From an uncultured Saprospiraceae bacterium (GTDB lineage Bacteria; Bacteroidota; Bacteroidia; Chitinophagales; Saprospiraceae): DNA of 64,000 nt. Within the stretch, counting starts at the first letter, position 1. Every line of letters begins with the position of its first letter. Shown here piece by piece: positions 15,591 to 25,034 of this stretch. The position numbers and the translations under genes are program-made. A model generated the notes under the pieces. It searched no databases and had not been told where the DNA came from. It saw only the letters and a list, made by a program, of their open reading frames with translations. Where the stretch lies: NCBI GenBank assembly GCA_937139495.1, contig CAKZQC010000025.1, positions 248,001 to 312,000 of the forward strand, written 5' to 3'.

Positions 15591-15602
15591 CAAATTAAAA
15601 TT

Positions 15603-15645
15603 AAAATAGGCTTGCACTTCATGTAGTGCAAGCCTATTTTTGTTA
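15603..15645. terminator. bidirectional terminator
   Basis: The inverted repeat AAAATAGGCTTGCACT (15603-15618) pairs with its complement (15625-15640) and is flanked by A and T tracts. It lies between the convergent single-pass membrane protein and DUF5686 genes. Confidence 0.8.
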
Positions 15646-15654
15646 GCAGTTTGT

Positions 15655-18216
15655 TTAGAAATCAAAATTGAGCGTAACACGTACCGAAAAGCGTTGAGCA
15701 TCTCTATTGTCGAGATAATTGGCTCGCCAAAGTGCATCTACCCGAATGAAGTTGAATATATTTTCAATACCTAGACTTGCCTCCACATAAGGACCTTGGT
15801 CAAAACTGCCATAAAAAGGACCTTCTGTAAATGCACCAACTCTATCCTTGGAACTCTTGATACTTCTATCGTAGTGATTAAGTTTGTTTGCTTGATAATT
15901 GGCATCGGAGAGCGTTCCCCAAGTGGCACGAGCAGCGGTCACCAAGCGCCATTTGAGGTGCTTGCGCACAAACGGAATACGATTGAGTATAAACCCGTCC
16001 CAGTGATGTTCTACCCGGGCATGTACAAAAAAGTCGCTCACAAACTCAAAACTATTCATACTGTTGTACGAATTTTTGTTGTAGAAATAAGCTTCGTTAC
16101 CAGGGTGAACCTCTAACAGTAAGTAGGGAAGTGGGTCTCCAAATATTTTGCCTACCTCCAAGTAGTATTCTACATAACCTGCTGGACTAACATAAAACCA
16201 ATGTTGCAAGCTCAATCGTACTTTGTGGTAATCATATTCAGATTCCAAAATCCCCTTGATACCTGCCGTGTAAGCTAGCTCCACAATCGGGAATTTACTA
16301 CCCAAACTTACATCGTTAAAAGCACTAGAAAGTAATTTTTCTTTATAGGCAAAACGGGTTTTGAATACAATTTCGGTCGTTTTGATTTTAGAAATAGTAT
16401 CAGGGCGACTAGGGCTATCTGCGTTGTATTTGAGATATTTAAAATTCAAACCTCCTTGGGTCGTATTCTGATAGCCAACAGGGTCTATTCGACGGTGTAG
16501 TACTGCCAAGCGATTGGAAAAGCCACGCTTGAAAGCATGCTGATACCATGCTTTTCCTTCTATGACGTACATCATTTTGGCAGGTACTGCACGACGCAAC
16601 CACCCTGCAAAAAGCGATTGTGTCGCTTCTTCTTCTGTATTGCGTACCTCAAAAGTAGCATCATTGAAGAAAGTTAATCCGCCTGTACGCCTACGATAGC
16701 GATTGATGACAAACTGTACTTGCCCACCATATTTCCATTTTTTGTCCTTAAACCCATAGCCAGCATAAGCTTCAACTTTAAATCGCTTGCTCAACTGATT
16801 GCTAGTACCAATACCTAAGCCTGTACGAAAGCCTTCCACATCATTGAATCCAATCAATGCCGAGTAAGGGCCAATCTTAATAGGACCCAAATCCTTGTAG
16901 CCCGAAATGACGATGTTAGCAATTTCTGCTACTGTTTTGAATACAGGGATATTCTGTACAGAATCAACCATATCATAAACACCAGACTCATTTTTAGATA
17001 ATTTTTCGTGTCGATTTTCTGTCCAGAAAGTATCTGGCTTTTCGAGGGCATAATAATCTACATCTTCAGGATCTACTTGCTTGAACTCCTCTTCTGCTTC
17101 AGGCGTATTGATTTGAAATTCCTTGAAAGAGGAACTCTTTCGACCAATAATCCCCAACTGATCATCTTGTCGATTGGACGAAAAGTCAATAACAGTTTTT
17201 TGTTTTTTTGGAATCCAAAATTTATCTTGATGCTCTTCGTATTCTTGATAAATAATAATACGATTAACAAAGTTGATATTCACTTCAGGATTCATACGCA
17301 TATTGACCAACAATAAAGCATAATCTTCCATCGACACCCAAAAATCTCCATAAAAAGTATTGGTACTTTTATCTTTAGGTTTGAATTTGAGTTTGTAGCT
17401 CCATTTGTCTTTGATAGTTGTACTATCCATGATATAATAGTCATAGAAAACAAGTCCTTGATCGGAAAAAGGGCTAATAAATTCCTTCCCTAATAGCTTT
17501 AGGAAATTATCATAGATATTGTACTCAGAGTTCATACTATTGATAAAATCTACAACCGTTTGGTTCTTGACACCCGATACCCGTTGGGCGGTCAATATGG
17601 TTTTGGTAGGGATACCTTGTACATGATAAATATCATAAAATCGCTCCGCTACATAAGCAGGCAAAAAAGGTTTGACATCGGATACCGTATCAATATTCTC
17701 GAATATAAACTGCAATTTTTTGAAGATTTTGCGATCTTTCATATCAGGTGTGATATTGACCAAGTCAAGTTCCGTTTTAGAGTATTTTTCGGTTTCATAA
17801 CTCTTTACACTTCGTTCAATGTCATTATTGCCTTTGTTGGCAATGATATCTCTCATGATTTGATTAGCAGGGTTTTCTCCTGCCAGTACTACTATCTCTT
17901 CGGTAGAAATACTAACGGATTTGAGTCTAAAATCCATAACTTGTTCGGCATTGGCACTTCTTATCAATCTATTGGAACTGACATAGCCCATAGAGTTGAC
18001 CGTTAGGCTATCGCCAGCAGTATAATCGAACGTGAAGCTATAATTGCCGTCCAAATCCGCTACAACACCTTTGGTGGTGCCCAGTACATTGATGGTAGCA
18101 AAGGGAACAGCCTCTTCTGTATCATCGTCAATAACCAAACCCGTGACCGTTATTTTTTGGGCATATAATATGGTCGCAAACGACCAAAAAAAACAAAAGA
18201 GTAATGCGTGCTTCAT
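15655..18216 (-). CDS. DUF5686 outer-membrane protein with carboxypeptidase-regulatory domain
   Basis: An 853-residue protein: signal peptide ending LYAQ, a carboxypeptidase-regulatory-like domain (about 25-110, with TVTGLVIDDDTEEAVPFATI, LDGNYSFTF and VNSMGYVS), then a long DUF5686 region with the RSVKSYETEKYSKTELDL opening and a C-terminal beta-barrel with alternating strands ending FSVRVTLNFDF. This family is widespread in Bacteroidota and predicted to sit in the outer membrane; its function is not established. A TTG five codons upstream gives a longer reading frame, but the ATG at 18216 is the better start. It is transcribed alone. Confidence 0.85.
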   Translation of the reverse strand: MKHALLFCFFWSFATILYAQKITVTGLVIDDDTEEAVPFATINVLGTTKGVVADLDGNYSFTFDYTAGDSLTVNSMGYVSSNRLIRSANAEQVMDFRLKSVSISTEEIVVLAGENPANQIMRDIIANKGNNDIERSVKSYETEKYSKTELDLVNITPDMKDRKIFKKLQFIFENIDTVSDVKPFLPAYVAERFYDIYHVQGIPTKTILTAQRVSGVKNQTVVDFINSMNSEYNIYDNFLKLLGKEFISPFSDQGLVFYDYYIMDSTTIKDKWSYKLKFKPKDKSTNTFYGDFWVSMEDYALLLVNMRMNPEVNINFVNRIIIYQEYEEHQDKFWIPKKQKTVIDFSSNRQDDQLGIIGRKSSSFKEFQINTPEAEEEFKQVDPEDVDYYALEKPDTFWTENRHEKLSKNESGVYDMVDSVQNIPVFKTVAEIANIVISGYKDLGPIKIGPYSALIGFNDVEGFRTGLGIGTSNQLSKRFKVEAYAGYGFKDKKWKYGGQVQFVINRYRRRTGGLTFFNDATFEVRNTEEEATQSLFAGWLRRAVPAKMMYVIEGKAWYQHAFKRGFSNRLAVLHRRIDPVGYQNTTQGGLNFKYLKYNADSPSRPDTISKIKTTEIVFKTRFAYKEKLLSSAFNDVSLGSKFPIVELAYTAGIKGILESEYDYHKVRLSLQHWFYVSPAGYVEYYLEVGKIFGDPLPYLLLEVHPGNEAYFYNKNSYNSMNSFEFVSDFFVHARVEHHWDGFILNRIPFVRKHLKWRLVTAARATWGTLSDANYQANKLNHYDRSIKSSKDRVGAFTEGPFYGSFDQGPYVEASLGIENIFNFIRVDALWRANYLDNRDAQRFSVRVTLNFDF

Positions 18217-18391
18217 AATAGAATTTTTCAAGATGATTTATTGGACAACTTTAATAAAAAAGTCAATTGGTGCTCAATTTTTAAGAGCAGTTTTTTAATT
18301 TTATGAAAAAATAAACAAAAAAAAAGTAACAATTTACTAAATGGTTCGTATTAACAATACTTCGTTTAATTTAAAATAACACAAATGTAGT

Positions 18392-18940
18392 GTGTTATCA
18401 AAACCCATAATCACTTTGCAAAAAAACACCATCTACCTATCTATCATTGTTGTATTGGTATTGAGTCTAGCAGGATTTCAATATCATCAATCTACACAAT
18501 GGCAATATCAAACAGATAACTTTATTCAACAAGTTGACCTTTCGTTATATAGTCACAGAGGTGTAGCGACGACTACTAAAGAGCCTACTTTAGAGACCAA
18601 AATAGCAAAAATAGATCAATTGTTTGCTCAACAAAAGTCATTGGAAGCCCTAGCACATTATCAACAATTGTTAGAAGAAGATCCTAACAATACAGAATTG
18701 TTGCTCCGAATCGGCGTTATTTATCTACAAGAAAAGCAATATGAGATAGCAAGTGAGCATCTACAATTGGTCTATGCTGATAAAGATGCTGCTTTTGCTT
18801 TAGATGGTGCTTGGTTTTTGGGGTTATTGCAATGTAAATACGGTAACAAAAAAAATGCCCAAAAACTATTTGAAGAAGTCGTCAATGGGAGAGGAAATTA
18901 CTACAAAAATGCTCAGAACTTATTGGAAAGCATGGCTTAA
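18392..18940 (+). CDS. membrane-anchored TPR protein
   Basis: A 182-residue protein with one N-terminal membrane helix (about 13-30) and a C-terminal helical region with two or three TPR motifs (about 85-180; for example EALAHYQQLLEEDPNNTELLLRIG and QYEIASEHLQL). Such proteins scaffold complexes in the periplasm or at the inner membrane. No ATG precedes the membrane helix in frame; the start is taken as GTG at 18392. It is monocistronic, followed by a perfect terminator. Confidence 0.7.
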   Translation: MLSKPIITLQKNTIYLSIIVVLVLSLAGFQYHQSTQWQYQTDNFIQQVDLSLYSHRGVATTTKEPTLETKIAKIDQLFAQQKSLEALAHYQQLLEEDPNNTELLLRIGVIYLQEKQYEIASEHLQLVYADKDAAFALDGAWFLGLLQCKYGNKKNAQKLFEEVVNGRGNYYKNAQNLLESMA

Positions 18941-18963
18941 TAATTTTATAAAAATAGACCAAT

Positions 18964-19010
18964 AATAAAGAGGGAAATTTTCAATACTGAAAATTTCCCT
19001 CTTTATTTTA
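18964..19010. terminator. perfect palindromic terminator
   Basis: The arms AATAAAGAGGGAAATTTTCA and its complement (18964-19007) surround a 4-base loop and are followed by T-rich sequence. As at 10726-10771, a dispersed repeat copy begins about 25 bp later. Confidence 0.85.
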
Positions 19011-19031
19011 CTCGTCGATTTAGCCTTCTTG

Positions 19032-19182
19032 GAAACACACTCTTAAGAGATATTTTTAAACAAGTATTAAGAAAGCTATTGTCGGAAGTCTAACTTCTAG
19101 CACCTAATAGCAAAGCGGTCTTATTGAAAGCAACGCTAACTTTTATTCTTTCATCAAAAACGATGCTAGCTAAAAAATGTAC
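19032..19182 (+). repeat. dispersed intergenic repeat, copy B
   Basis: About 150 bp, the copy closest to a consensus of the three. It shares with copy C the run GAAAGCTATTG..GGAAGTCTAACTTCTA and with copy A the opening GAAAC and the closing GCTAGCTAAA. It again lies between convergent genes, directly after a palindromic terminator and 17 bp from the end of glnS. Confidence 0.7.
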
Positions 19183-19198
19183 GATTCTATACTCTTAA

Positions 19199-20923
19199 TT
19201 ATCTTCTATTCCAAGAATCTTTGAGCGTAACGGTTCTATTGAAAACCAACTTGTCGCTGGTACTAGTGGTATCTATACAGAAATACCCCAAACGCATAAA
19301 CTGAAACGCTTCGCCAGCTACTGCTGTCGCTAGGCTAGGTTCTACATAAGCCGTAATGGTTTGCAAAGAGTTAGGATTAAGAAACTCCTTGAAATCAACA
19401 GACTCTTGTATTTCTTTTCCTTTACTATCCGTTAGCGGATTGCCTTGTTCGTCCGTAGCAGCCTGTTTGTGTCCCGTAGGTTTAGGGTCGCTAAACAAGC
19501 GATCATATAGATTGACTTGAGCAGGTACGGCATCAGCTATGGATACCCAATGAAGGGTGCCTTTTGGCTTGACACCACTAGTATCCTCGCCCGATTTGCT
19601 ATCCTCGTAGTACGTACAATGCACCTCCGTGATATTGCCCTGCTCATCTCTTTTGTGATCATGACAATGAATAATATAAGCCCCTTTGAGGCGAACATTG
19701 CGATCAGGAGCCAAGCGTTTCCATTTTTTGTTGATGCCTTCTGTCCCAAAATCCTCTTGCTCAATATAGATTTCTCTAGAGAAAGGTACTTTACGGCTGC
19801 CAGCAGCTTCATCTTCTGGGTTGTTTTCTATGGTCATTTGCTCCGTTTTCCCTTCTGGGTAATTGGTAATGACTACTTTGAGTGGATTCAACACGCCCAT
19901 GACACGTGGAGCGACTTGATTGAGATCGTCTCGTACACTTGCCTCCAAAGAAGACAATGCAATGAACTGATCTCTCTTGGATACGCCAGCACGCTCAATA
20001 AAATTGCGAATAGAACTAGGGGTATAACCTCTTCTACGCATTCCCGAAAGGGTAGGCATACGAGGATCGTCCCAATCCTGTACGATTTCATCTTCTATCA
20101 GTTGTTTGAGTTTTCGTTTGCTCGTAACCGTATAATCTAGGTTCAATCTAGAAAATTCAATTTGTTGCGAACGATAAATACCCAATTCTTCTTGGCACCA
20201 ATCGTAAAGCGGACGATGATTTTCGAACTCTAGCGAGCAGAGTGAGTGTGTAATATTTTCGAGCGAATCGGACTGTCCGTGTGCCCAATCATACATCGGA
20301 TAAATACACCAATCAGCTCCCGTGCGGTGATGCTCTTGATGAATAACTCTATAAATAACAGGGTCACGCATTAGGCGATTGCTGTGGTTCATGTCTATTT
20401 TGAGGCGCAATACACAGACACCTTCTGGATATCCGCCACTTTTCATCTTTTCAAATTCCGCTAAGTTAGTCGCTACATCGGTATTGCGATAAGCACTATC
20501 TTTGCCTTCTTTTTTTTCTTTGTCCATTACTTCTGGACTCGAAAAATCAACAAAAGCTTCTCCTTTTTTGATTAATTGCACCGCATAATCATATAACTGC
20601 TGAAAATAGTCAGAGGTGTAATATAGGTTGTCGCCCCAATCAAAACCAAGCCACTGAATGTCTCGTTTGATGGCTTCGACGAAGTCTGTCTTTTCGGTCA
20701 ATGGATTGGTGTCATCAAAACGCAAGTTGGTGGTGCCGCCATACTTTTTGCCAATACCAAAATTGATACAAATTGCCTTAGCGTGACCAATGTGTAAGTA
20801 GCCGTTCGGCTCGGGCGGAAAACGAGTATGCACTCGATTATCAAATTTACCCGTTTCGTTGTGTTCTTCTATGATTTGCTCAATAAAATTGAGTTTTTCG
20901 GTCGTGTTGTTTTCTTCTTTCAT
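19199..20923 (-). CDS. glnS: glutaminyl-tRNA synthetase
   Basis: A 574-residue class I aminoacyl-tRNA synthetase. The HIGH signature is at 44-47 (PPEPNGYLHIGHAKAI) and the KMSKS-equivalent SKRK at 268-271 (DYTVTSKRKLKQL). The segment DDTNPLTEKTDFVEAIKRDI and the C-terminal anticodon-binding barrels (LKVVITNYPEG, then VPFSREIYIEQEDF) are typical of GlnRS rather than GluRS. It charges tRNA-Gln with glutamine directly. Length is normal. It is transcribed alone. Confidence 0.96.
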   Translation of the reverse strand: MKEENNTTEKLNFIEQIIEEHNETGKFDNRVHTRFPPEPNGYLHIGHAKAICINFGIGKKYGGTTNLRFDDTNPLTEKTDFVEAIKRDIQWLGFDWGDNLYYTSDYFQQLYDYAVQLIKKGEAFVDFSSPEVMDKEKKEGKDSAYRNTDVATNLAEFEKMKSGGYPEGVCVLRLKIDMNHSNRLMRDPVIYRVIHQEHHRTGADWCIYPMYDWAHGQSDSLENITHSLCSLEFENHRPLYDWCQEELGIYRSQQIEFSRLNLDYTVTSKRKLKQLIEDEIVQDWDDPRMPTLSGMRRRGYTPSSIRNFIERAGVSKRDQFIALSSLEASVRDDLNQVAPRVMGVLNPLKVVITNYPEGKTEQMTIENNPEDEAAGSRKVPFSREIYIEQEDFGTEGINKKWKRLAPDRNVRLKGAYIIHCHDHKRDEQGNITEVHCTYYEDSKSGEDTSGVKPKGTLHWVSIADAVPAQVNLYDRLFSDPKPTGHKQAATDEQGNPLTDSKGKEIQESVDFKEFLNPNSLQTITAYVEPSLATAVAGEAFQFMRLGYFCIDTTSTSDKLVFNRTVTLKDSWNRR

Positions 20924-20993
20924 GTTAGCTATAAAAAAAAATCTAAAAAGACTCTAGCAAACTAGAGCATAATTTCGTTAAATGACGTTGTAA

Positions 20994-21731
20994 TTAATTG
21001 GTTGAAATATTCTTAGGTTGTTCTACACCAGCACTAGCGGTAGCAGTCCAGTAATAGGTGGCATTGTTTACAATCAGGTTGCCTTTGGTCAATACTTGTG
21101 CATTGGTCACCGTGGCAGAAATTAAGGCGACTTCGCTGCCATTGAATCCAGATAAGATGAGTTTGTTATCTTGGATAGTTCCTTCTAGTGGAACCTCAAT
21201 AGCATTTGGCAACAATAGCTTGCCTTCCGCAAAGTTTCCTTTGGTGGTGAGGCGCAACGAACCCACCTGTACCGCATCTTGATTTAGACTAATAGTCATA
21301 CGCCAATCGCCTGTCAAATCTGCTTTTGGTGTTTGACGTACATCAGGAAAGCGGTTATGGTTGGCAAATTGCCCAAGAAACTGAATCGGATATTCTTTAT
21401 TCTCTTTGTCGAGCAAAAAACCTTTAATTTCATCTAAATCTACTTTGACACGAAGCTGTTTTTGGCTTTCGCCAAAATCCACAAACAGCGAGTCTCCAAA
21501 TTTACGTGTTTTGGTAGCTTTGGTTAGGTGATTGCCATCTTTGAAGGTCAACAATAAGCTGTCGTTATCTGTTCGAGCTACTTCAAAAATAACAGGTATC
21601 TTTTCTTCTCCAACCACAAAAACACCTTTCCAAATACCTGTGGCTATCTTGTGGATAGGAGGACCTACTTGCAAATCAAAGCAACTGCAAAAAAGCATTG
21701 CGATAAAGCAACCTAGTAAAATAGTACGCAT
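20994..21731 (-). CDS. TlpA-type lipoprotein lacking the thioredoxin domain
   Basis: A 245-residue lipoprotein (lipobox FCSC) with two consecutive beta-rich halves. The first (about 25-125) opens GIWKGVFVV and includes PVIFEVAR and FGDSLFVDFGE; the second (about 135-230) opens LTGDWRMTIS and includes VGSLRLTTKGNFAEGKLLL and LSGFNGSEVALISA. These are the sandwich domains that precede thioredoxin in many Bacteroidota TlpA-family proteins, but the gene stops right after them and no CxxC is present. Function is unknown; a binding role is possible. The start at 21731 is preferred over an upstream ATG (21764) that would bury the signal peptide. A gene of the same type begins at 63782. Confidence 0.68.
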   Translation of the reverse strand: MRTILLGCFIAMLFCSCFDLQVGPPIHKIATGIWKGVFVVGEEKIPVIFEVARTDNDSLLLTFKDGNHLTKATKTRKFGDSLFVDFGESQKQLRVKVDLDEIKGFLLDKENKEYPIQFLGQFANHNRFPDVRQTPKADLTGDWRMTISLNQDAVQVGSLRLTTKGNFAEGKLLLPNAIEVPLEGTIQDNKLILSGFNGSEVALISATVTNAQVLTKGNLIVNNATYYWTATASAGVEQPKNISTN

Positions 21732-21995
21732 ACTGTTTTTTTTAACACACCAATAAACAGCCATACTCCAGAATAGATGATTGGAACGGCTGAAAAAATA
21801 TTATATTTCAAAGATAAACAATGAAACAAATTAATTAGTACTTTGTCAAAGATAGATGAGTATAAAGAACATTTAGTACCTCTTTTAGGTTCAATTTGTA
21901 TCAAAACACTCGTCCAGCAGTTTGGAAGACCATTTTGACACCTTGCATTTGGCAATTTAATATTTCCCCACTACTTCACACCGCAAAAACAAATT

Positions 21996-23123
21996 ATGAA
22001 ACTATACCAAATCTTATTGTTCGTAACGATTATTGGCTTTAGCTTATTTGATAGTACTGCTGTAGAGGCACAAGTGGATTCTACACAAACTGTCATTTGG
22101 AGAGGATTTGACCACAGCTGGACTTACAACCACCGAATCAATCGATTTGGCAATTATGTCACGAAGGAAAACGATAAGTTTACAAGTTCTCACTTGAGCG
22201 CTTCAGGATTGGGAGCCGATAGTACTTTTTATCAGTCGCACTATTCCTTTGTAGATGCCAAAGACGTTAATTTTTATCAAGGCGTAGAGCATATCAAACT
22301 ATACGGCAAGGAGAAGCAATTATTGACACAAAATATAGAAGTAGTAGTAGCGGCACCTCCTCACATGAAAAACAAGGAGCAGTACATCACTTTGCTCAAC
22401 GGGTTTGACCTAAAGGCAATTGATAGAGCGGACAAAATTCAACTGTTGCGTCTGTCGGTAGAAGATGCGGTCTATGCTCCTGCCATCAACGAGATTAGAT
22501 TTTTGCTAAAAGTAGCATTGGTCGTCAATTGTCAATCCATGGAATGTTCTCGATTTAACCAAAAAACAACTTATGACCTGAAGGTCTATTATCAGATTGC
22601 TTCAGGAAGCAATGAGGCGTTGGAGGCTACTCAAAAATCAATCACCAAAAACTATCCTTGGGGTAGAAAAGACGAGTACCAACATCCTGCTATCAAAGAT
22701 AATATGGCGGGCAAAAAAAACGAAGGATTTAGTGCCGCTGCTGTTGGTATCAAATCGATGGCGTTGACGCTCAATACCGCTCATTGGACGGTGCAGTATA
22801 GTAGTACGGTCACTCCATTAGCTTATACTGCTAGCTTGGGCAAACTTGATTTTGCAACCGATTTGTTCTTCAAAGAGTGGCAGTCGGGTATGAAAAAACA
22901 ATCGGCCAAACCCAAACACTCTGCTTTTTCGAGCAAGAAAAAAGGCTGGTGCGTTATAGATATGGGAATTGTTATGCTACAATTCAAAGAGGCACAGGTT
23001 AGCCACGAAAATCACAAAGGGTATATGTATTGGGAAGGGTTCAATGCTCCTTCCGATAGCCCCAACGCTATCTCCAAGAAAGAGTTGATTTTTCCATTTG
23101 AAACCATGGAAAAAGAAGAGTAA
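21996..23123 (+). CDS. secreted protein of unknown function
   Basis: A 375-residue protein with a signal peptide (hydrophobic core about 4-20, ending VEAQ). The mature part has no motif I can name. Visible features are an aromatic-rich opening (VIWRGFDHSWTYNHRINRFG), a central beta-rich region (EIRFLLKVALVVNCQSMECSRF, with two Cys five residues apart) and a Lys-rich section with KKQSAKPKHSAFSSKKKG about 310-330. It lies alone between divergent and unrelated genes. Soluble periplasmic or outer-membrane association are both possible. Confidence 0.62.
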   Translation: MKLYQILLFVTIIGFSLFDSTAVEAQVDSTQTVIWRGFDHSWTYNHRINRFGNYVTKENDKFTSSHLSASGLGADSTFYQSHYSFVDAKDVNFYQGVEHIKLYGKEKQLLTQNIEVVVAAPPHMKNKEQYITLLNGFDLKAIDRADKIQLLRLSVEDAVYAPAINEIRFLLKVALVVNCQSMECSRFNQKTTYDLKVYYQIASGSNEALEATQKSITKNYPWGRKDEYQHPAIKDNMAGKKNEGFSAAAVGIKSMALTLNTAHWTVQYSSTVTPLAYTASLGKLDFATDLFFKEWQSGMKKQSAKPKHSAFSSKKKGWCVIDMGIVMLQFKEAQVSHENHKGYMYWEGFNAPSDSPNAISKKELIFPFETMEKEE

Positions 23124-23280
23124 AAGAAAAATAATAGAGCGGTAATACAGTTCCTAAATAAGGTGTTAAAATCTAGTTTTCTAGTAGAATAATACTTTAC
23201 TTTTTGGCGGAAATGTAGTATATTAGCTGTATTCCTATTGAAAATGAAATTTAGAATAACGTAACAAAAATAAAAGGGTC

Positions 23281-23571
23281 ATGTTGAATACTATAAAAAT
23301 GACACGCTGGCAAGAACAAGAGGACGTAACCGTTAAAGAACGTGTAGAGCAGCAACCAAAAATAATTGTTTATAATGACGATGTCAATACTTTTGACTGG
23401 GTCATTGAGTGCTTTGTAGATGTTTGCCAACATTCTGCCGCTCAAGCTGAACAGTTGAGTTATTTGATTCACTTCAAAGGCAAAGCAACCGTCAAGACGG
23501 GTAATATCAAAGAGTTGAAGCCCATCAAGGAGGCACTGCAAGAGCGTGGTCTGTCGGCTGTTATTGAATAA
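23281..23571 (+). CDS. clpS: ATP-dependent Clp protease adaptor ClpS
   Basis: A 96-residue protein with the ClpS core: VYNDDVNTFDWVIECFVDVC (N-degron pocket with the NDD motif), then HSAAQAEQLSYLIHFKGKATVKTG and ELKPIKEALQERGLSAVIE. ClpS delivers proteins with destabilising N-terminal residues to ClpA/ClpC-ClpP and shifts substrate choice. The N-terminal 30 residues form the flexible extension needed for delivery. No clpA or clpP lies near. A strong terminator separates it from the convergent purA. Confidence 0.93.
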   Translation: MLNTIKMTRWQEQEDVTVKERVEQQPKIIVYNDDVNTFDWVIECFVDVCQHSAAQAEQLSYLIHFKGKATVKTGNIKELKPIKEALQERGLSAVIE

Positions 23572-23602
23572 TTAGCAAACAGAACTTGCTGCTACCATAA
23601 AA

Positions 23603-23647
23603 AACAAAAATCCCATCTGAATATCAAATTCAGATGGGATTTTTGTT
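23603..23647. terminator. bidirectional terminator
   Basis: A long near-perfect inverted repeat (arm AACAAAAATCCCATCTGAAT) lies between convergent clpS and purA. Confidence 0.85.
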
Positions 23648-23675
23648 TGTACCTGTGTCTAGTTTATACACGCTT

Positions 23676-24938
23676 TTAGCGTATCACCAATTGTTCACGT
23701 TCAGGTCCTACCGAAACAATACGGAAAGGAACCCCTAGATATTCTTCTAGTTCTGTAATATATTGCTGTAAAGGAGCAGGGAAATCTGACCATTTGTTTG
23801 CTGTCGTCGTATCTGTTTGCCAACCTTGATAGGTTTTGTACACAGGAGTGACATCGACTGCTACATCAAAAGGAACTTGTTGTGTTTCCTTGCCTTGATG
23901 CAAGTAAGCGGTAGCGGCATTGAGGGTCTCAAACCCGTCCAATACATCTACCTTAGTCATCACCAATTGGGTCACACCACTCAGCATAATCGTGTAGCGC
24001 AATTGTGGCAAATCTATCCAGCCACAACGTCGAGGTCTGCCCGTAGTAGCACCAAATTCGCCACCTGCTCGTTGTATATCTTCTCCTGTTTGGTCATGTA
24101 GTTCTGTTGGGAACGGCCCTCCACCCACACGAGTACAATAAGCTTTGGTGATACCAATGACTTCGCCTATTTTTTGTGGTGCAATCCCTAAACCATTGCA
24201 AACGCCCGAAGTAATGGTATTGGACGAAGTCACGAAAGGATAAGTACCATAATCAATATCCAACATAGAACCCTGAGCTCCTTCTGCTAGTATCTTTTTG
24301 CCCGCCTGCAAGGCATCATTCAAGAAATATTCGCAACTGATAATTTGTAGTTTTTGTAATCTTGCGATTGCCTCAAACCACTTTTTTTCTTGTGCTTCTA
24401 GATCGAATGCTACTTTCGGATAAGCGGTAGCCAACTGCAAGTGCAATGCTTTGAGCTTCTCATAACGTTGCTGAAAATCAGGCAGCAATATCTCGCCCAT
24501 GCGCAAGCCATGACGTGCAATTTTGTCAGTATAAGTTGGTCCGATTCCTTTGAGGGTTGACCCAATTTTTTGTTCGCCTTTACTAGCTTCCTGTACGGCA
24601 TCGAGCAAGCGATGAGTCGGCAAAATAAGATGCGCTTTCTCCCCAATAAACAAGCGATCCAGAAAGTCGATACCTGCGGTGGAAAGGTTGTCAATTTCTT
24701 GACAAATAGTAATGGGATCAATCACTACACCATTGCCAATAATATTCTGCACCTTGGTACGAAACACGCCCGAAGGAATGGTATGCAATACATATTTGTC
24801 CTTGCCTAGTACTAGCGTATGCCCTGCATTCGGACCGCCCTGAAAACGAGCAACAATATCATATTTGTCTGCCAAATAATCTACAATTTTTCCTTTGCCT
24901 TCGTCGCCCCATTGTAGTCCTAACAATACATCAACCAT
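23676..24938 (-). CDS. purA: adenylosuccinate synthetase
   Basis: A 420-residue enzyme making adenylosuccinate from IMP, aspartate and GTP, the first committed step to AMP. The N-terminal GLQWGDEGKGK loop (about 7-17), NAGHTL, the GIGPTYTDKIARHG segment, AEGAQGSMLDIDYGTYPFVTSSNT and the C-terminal STTTGRPRRCGWIDLP-like region are diagnostic. An in-frame ATG at 24977 would add 13 residues; the start at 24938 (MVDVLLG) is the usual one for the family. It is transcribed separately from the upstream isomerase gene, which ends in its own terminator. Confidence 0.97.
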   Translation of the reverse strand: MVDVLLGLQWGDEGKGKIVDYLADKYDIVARFQGGPNAGHTLVLGKDKYVLHTIPSGVFRTKVQNIIGNGVVIDPITICQEIDNLSTAGIDFLDRLFIGEKAHLILPTHRLLDAVQEASKGEQKIGSTLKGIGPTYTDKIARHGLRMGEILLPDFQQRYEKLKALHLQLATAYPKVAFDLEAQEKKWFEAIARLQKLQIISCEYFLNDALQAGKKILAEGAQGSMLDIDYGTYPFVTSSNTITSGVCNGLGIAPQKIGEVIGITKAYCTRVGGGPFPTELHDQTGEDIQRAGGEFGATTGRPRRCGWIDLPQLRYTIMLSGVTQLVMTKVDVLDGFETLNAATAYLHQGKETQQVPFDVAVDVTPVYKTYQGWQTDTTTANKWSDFPAPLQQYITELEEYLGVPFRIVSVGPEREQLVIR

Positions 24939-24977
24939 GCGTTTATTTTTTATTTTTTTGTAAAAATGAATAGTCAT

Positions 24978-25012
24978 TAAAAAAAGCTACTTTCTGAATA
25001 CAGAAAGTAGCT
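24978..25012 (-). terminator. terminator after the peptidylprolyl isomerase gene
   Basis: The 12-bp stem AGCTACTTTCTG / CAGAAAGTAGCT (24985-25012) is followed on the minus strand by a T tract (24984-24978). Confidence 0.8.
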
Positions 25013-25034
25013 CTACAATATATTGTGGTGTGGA

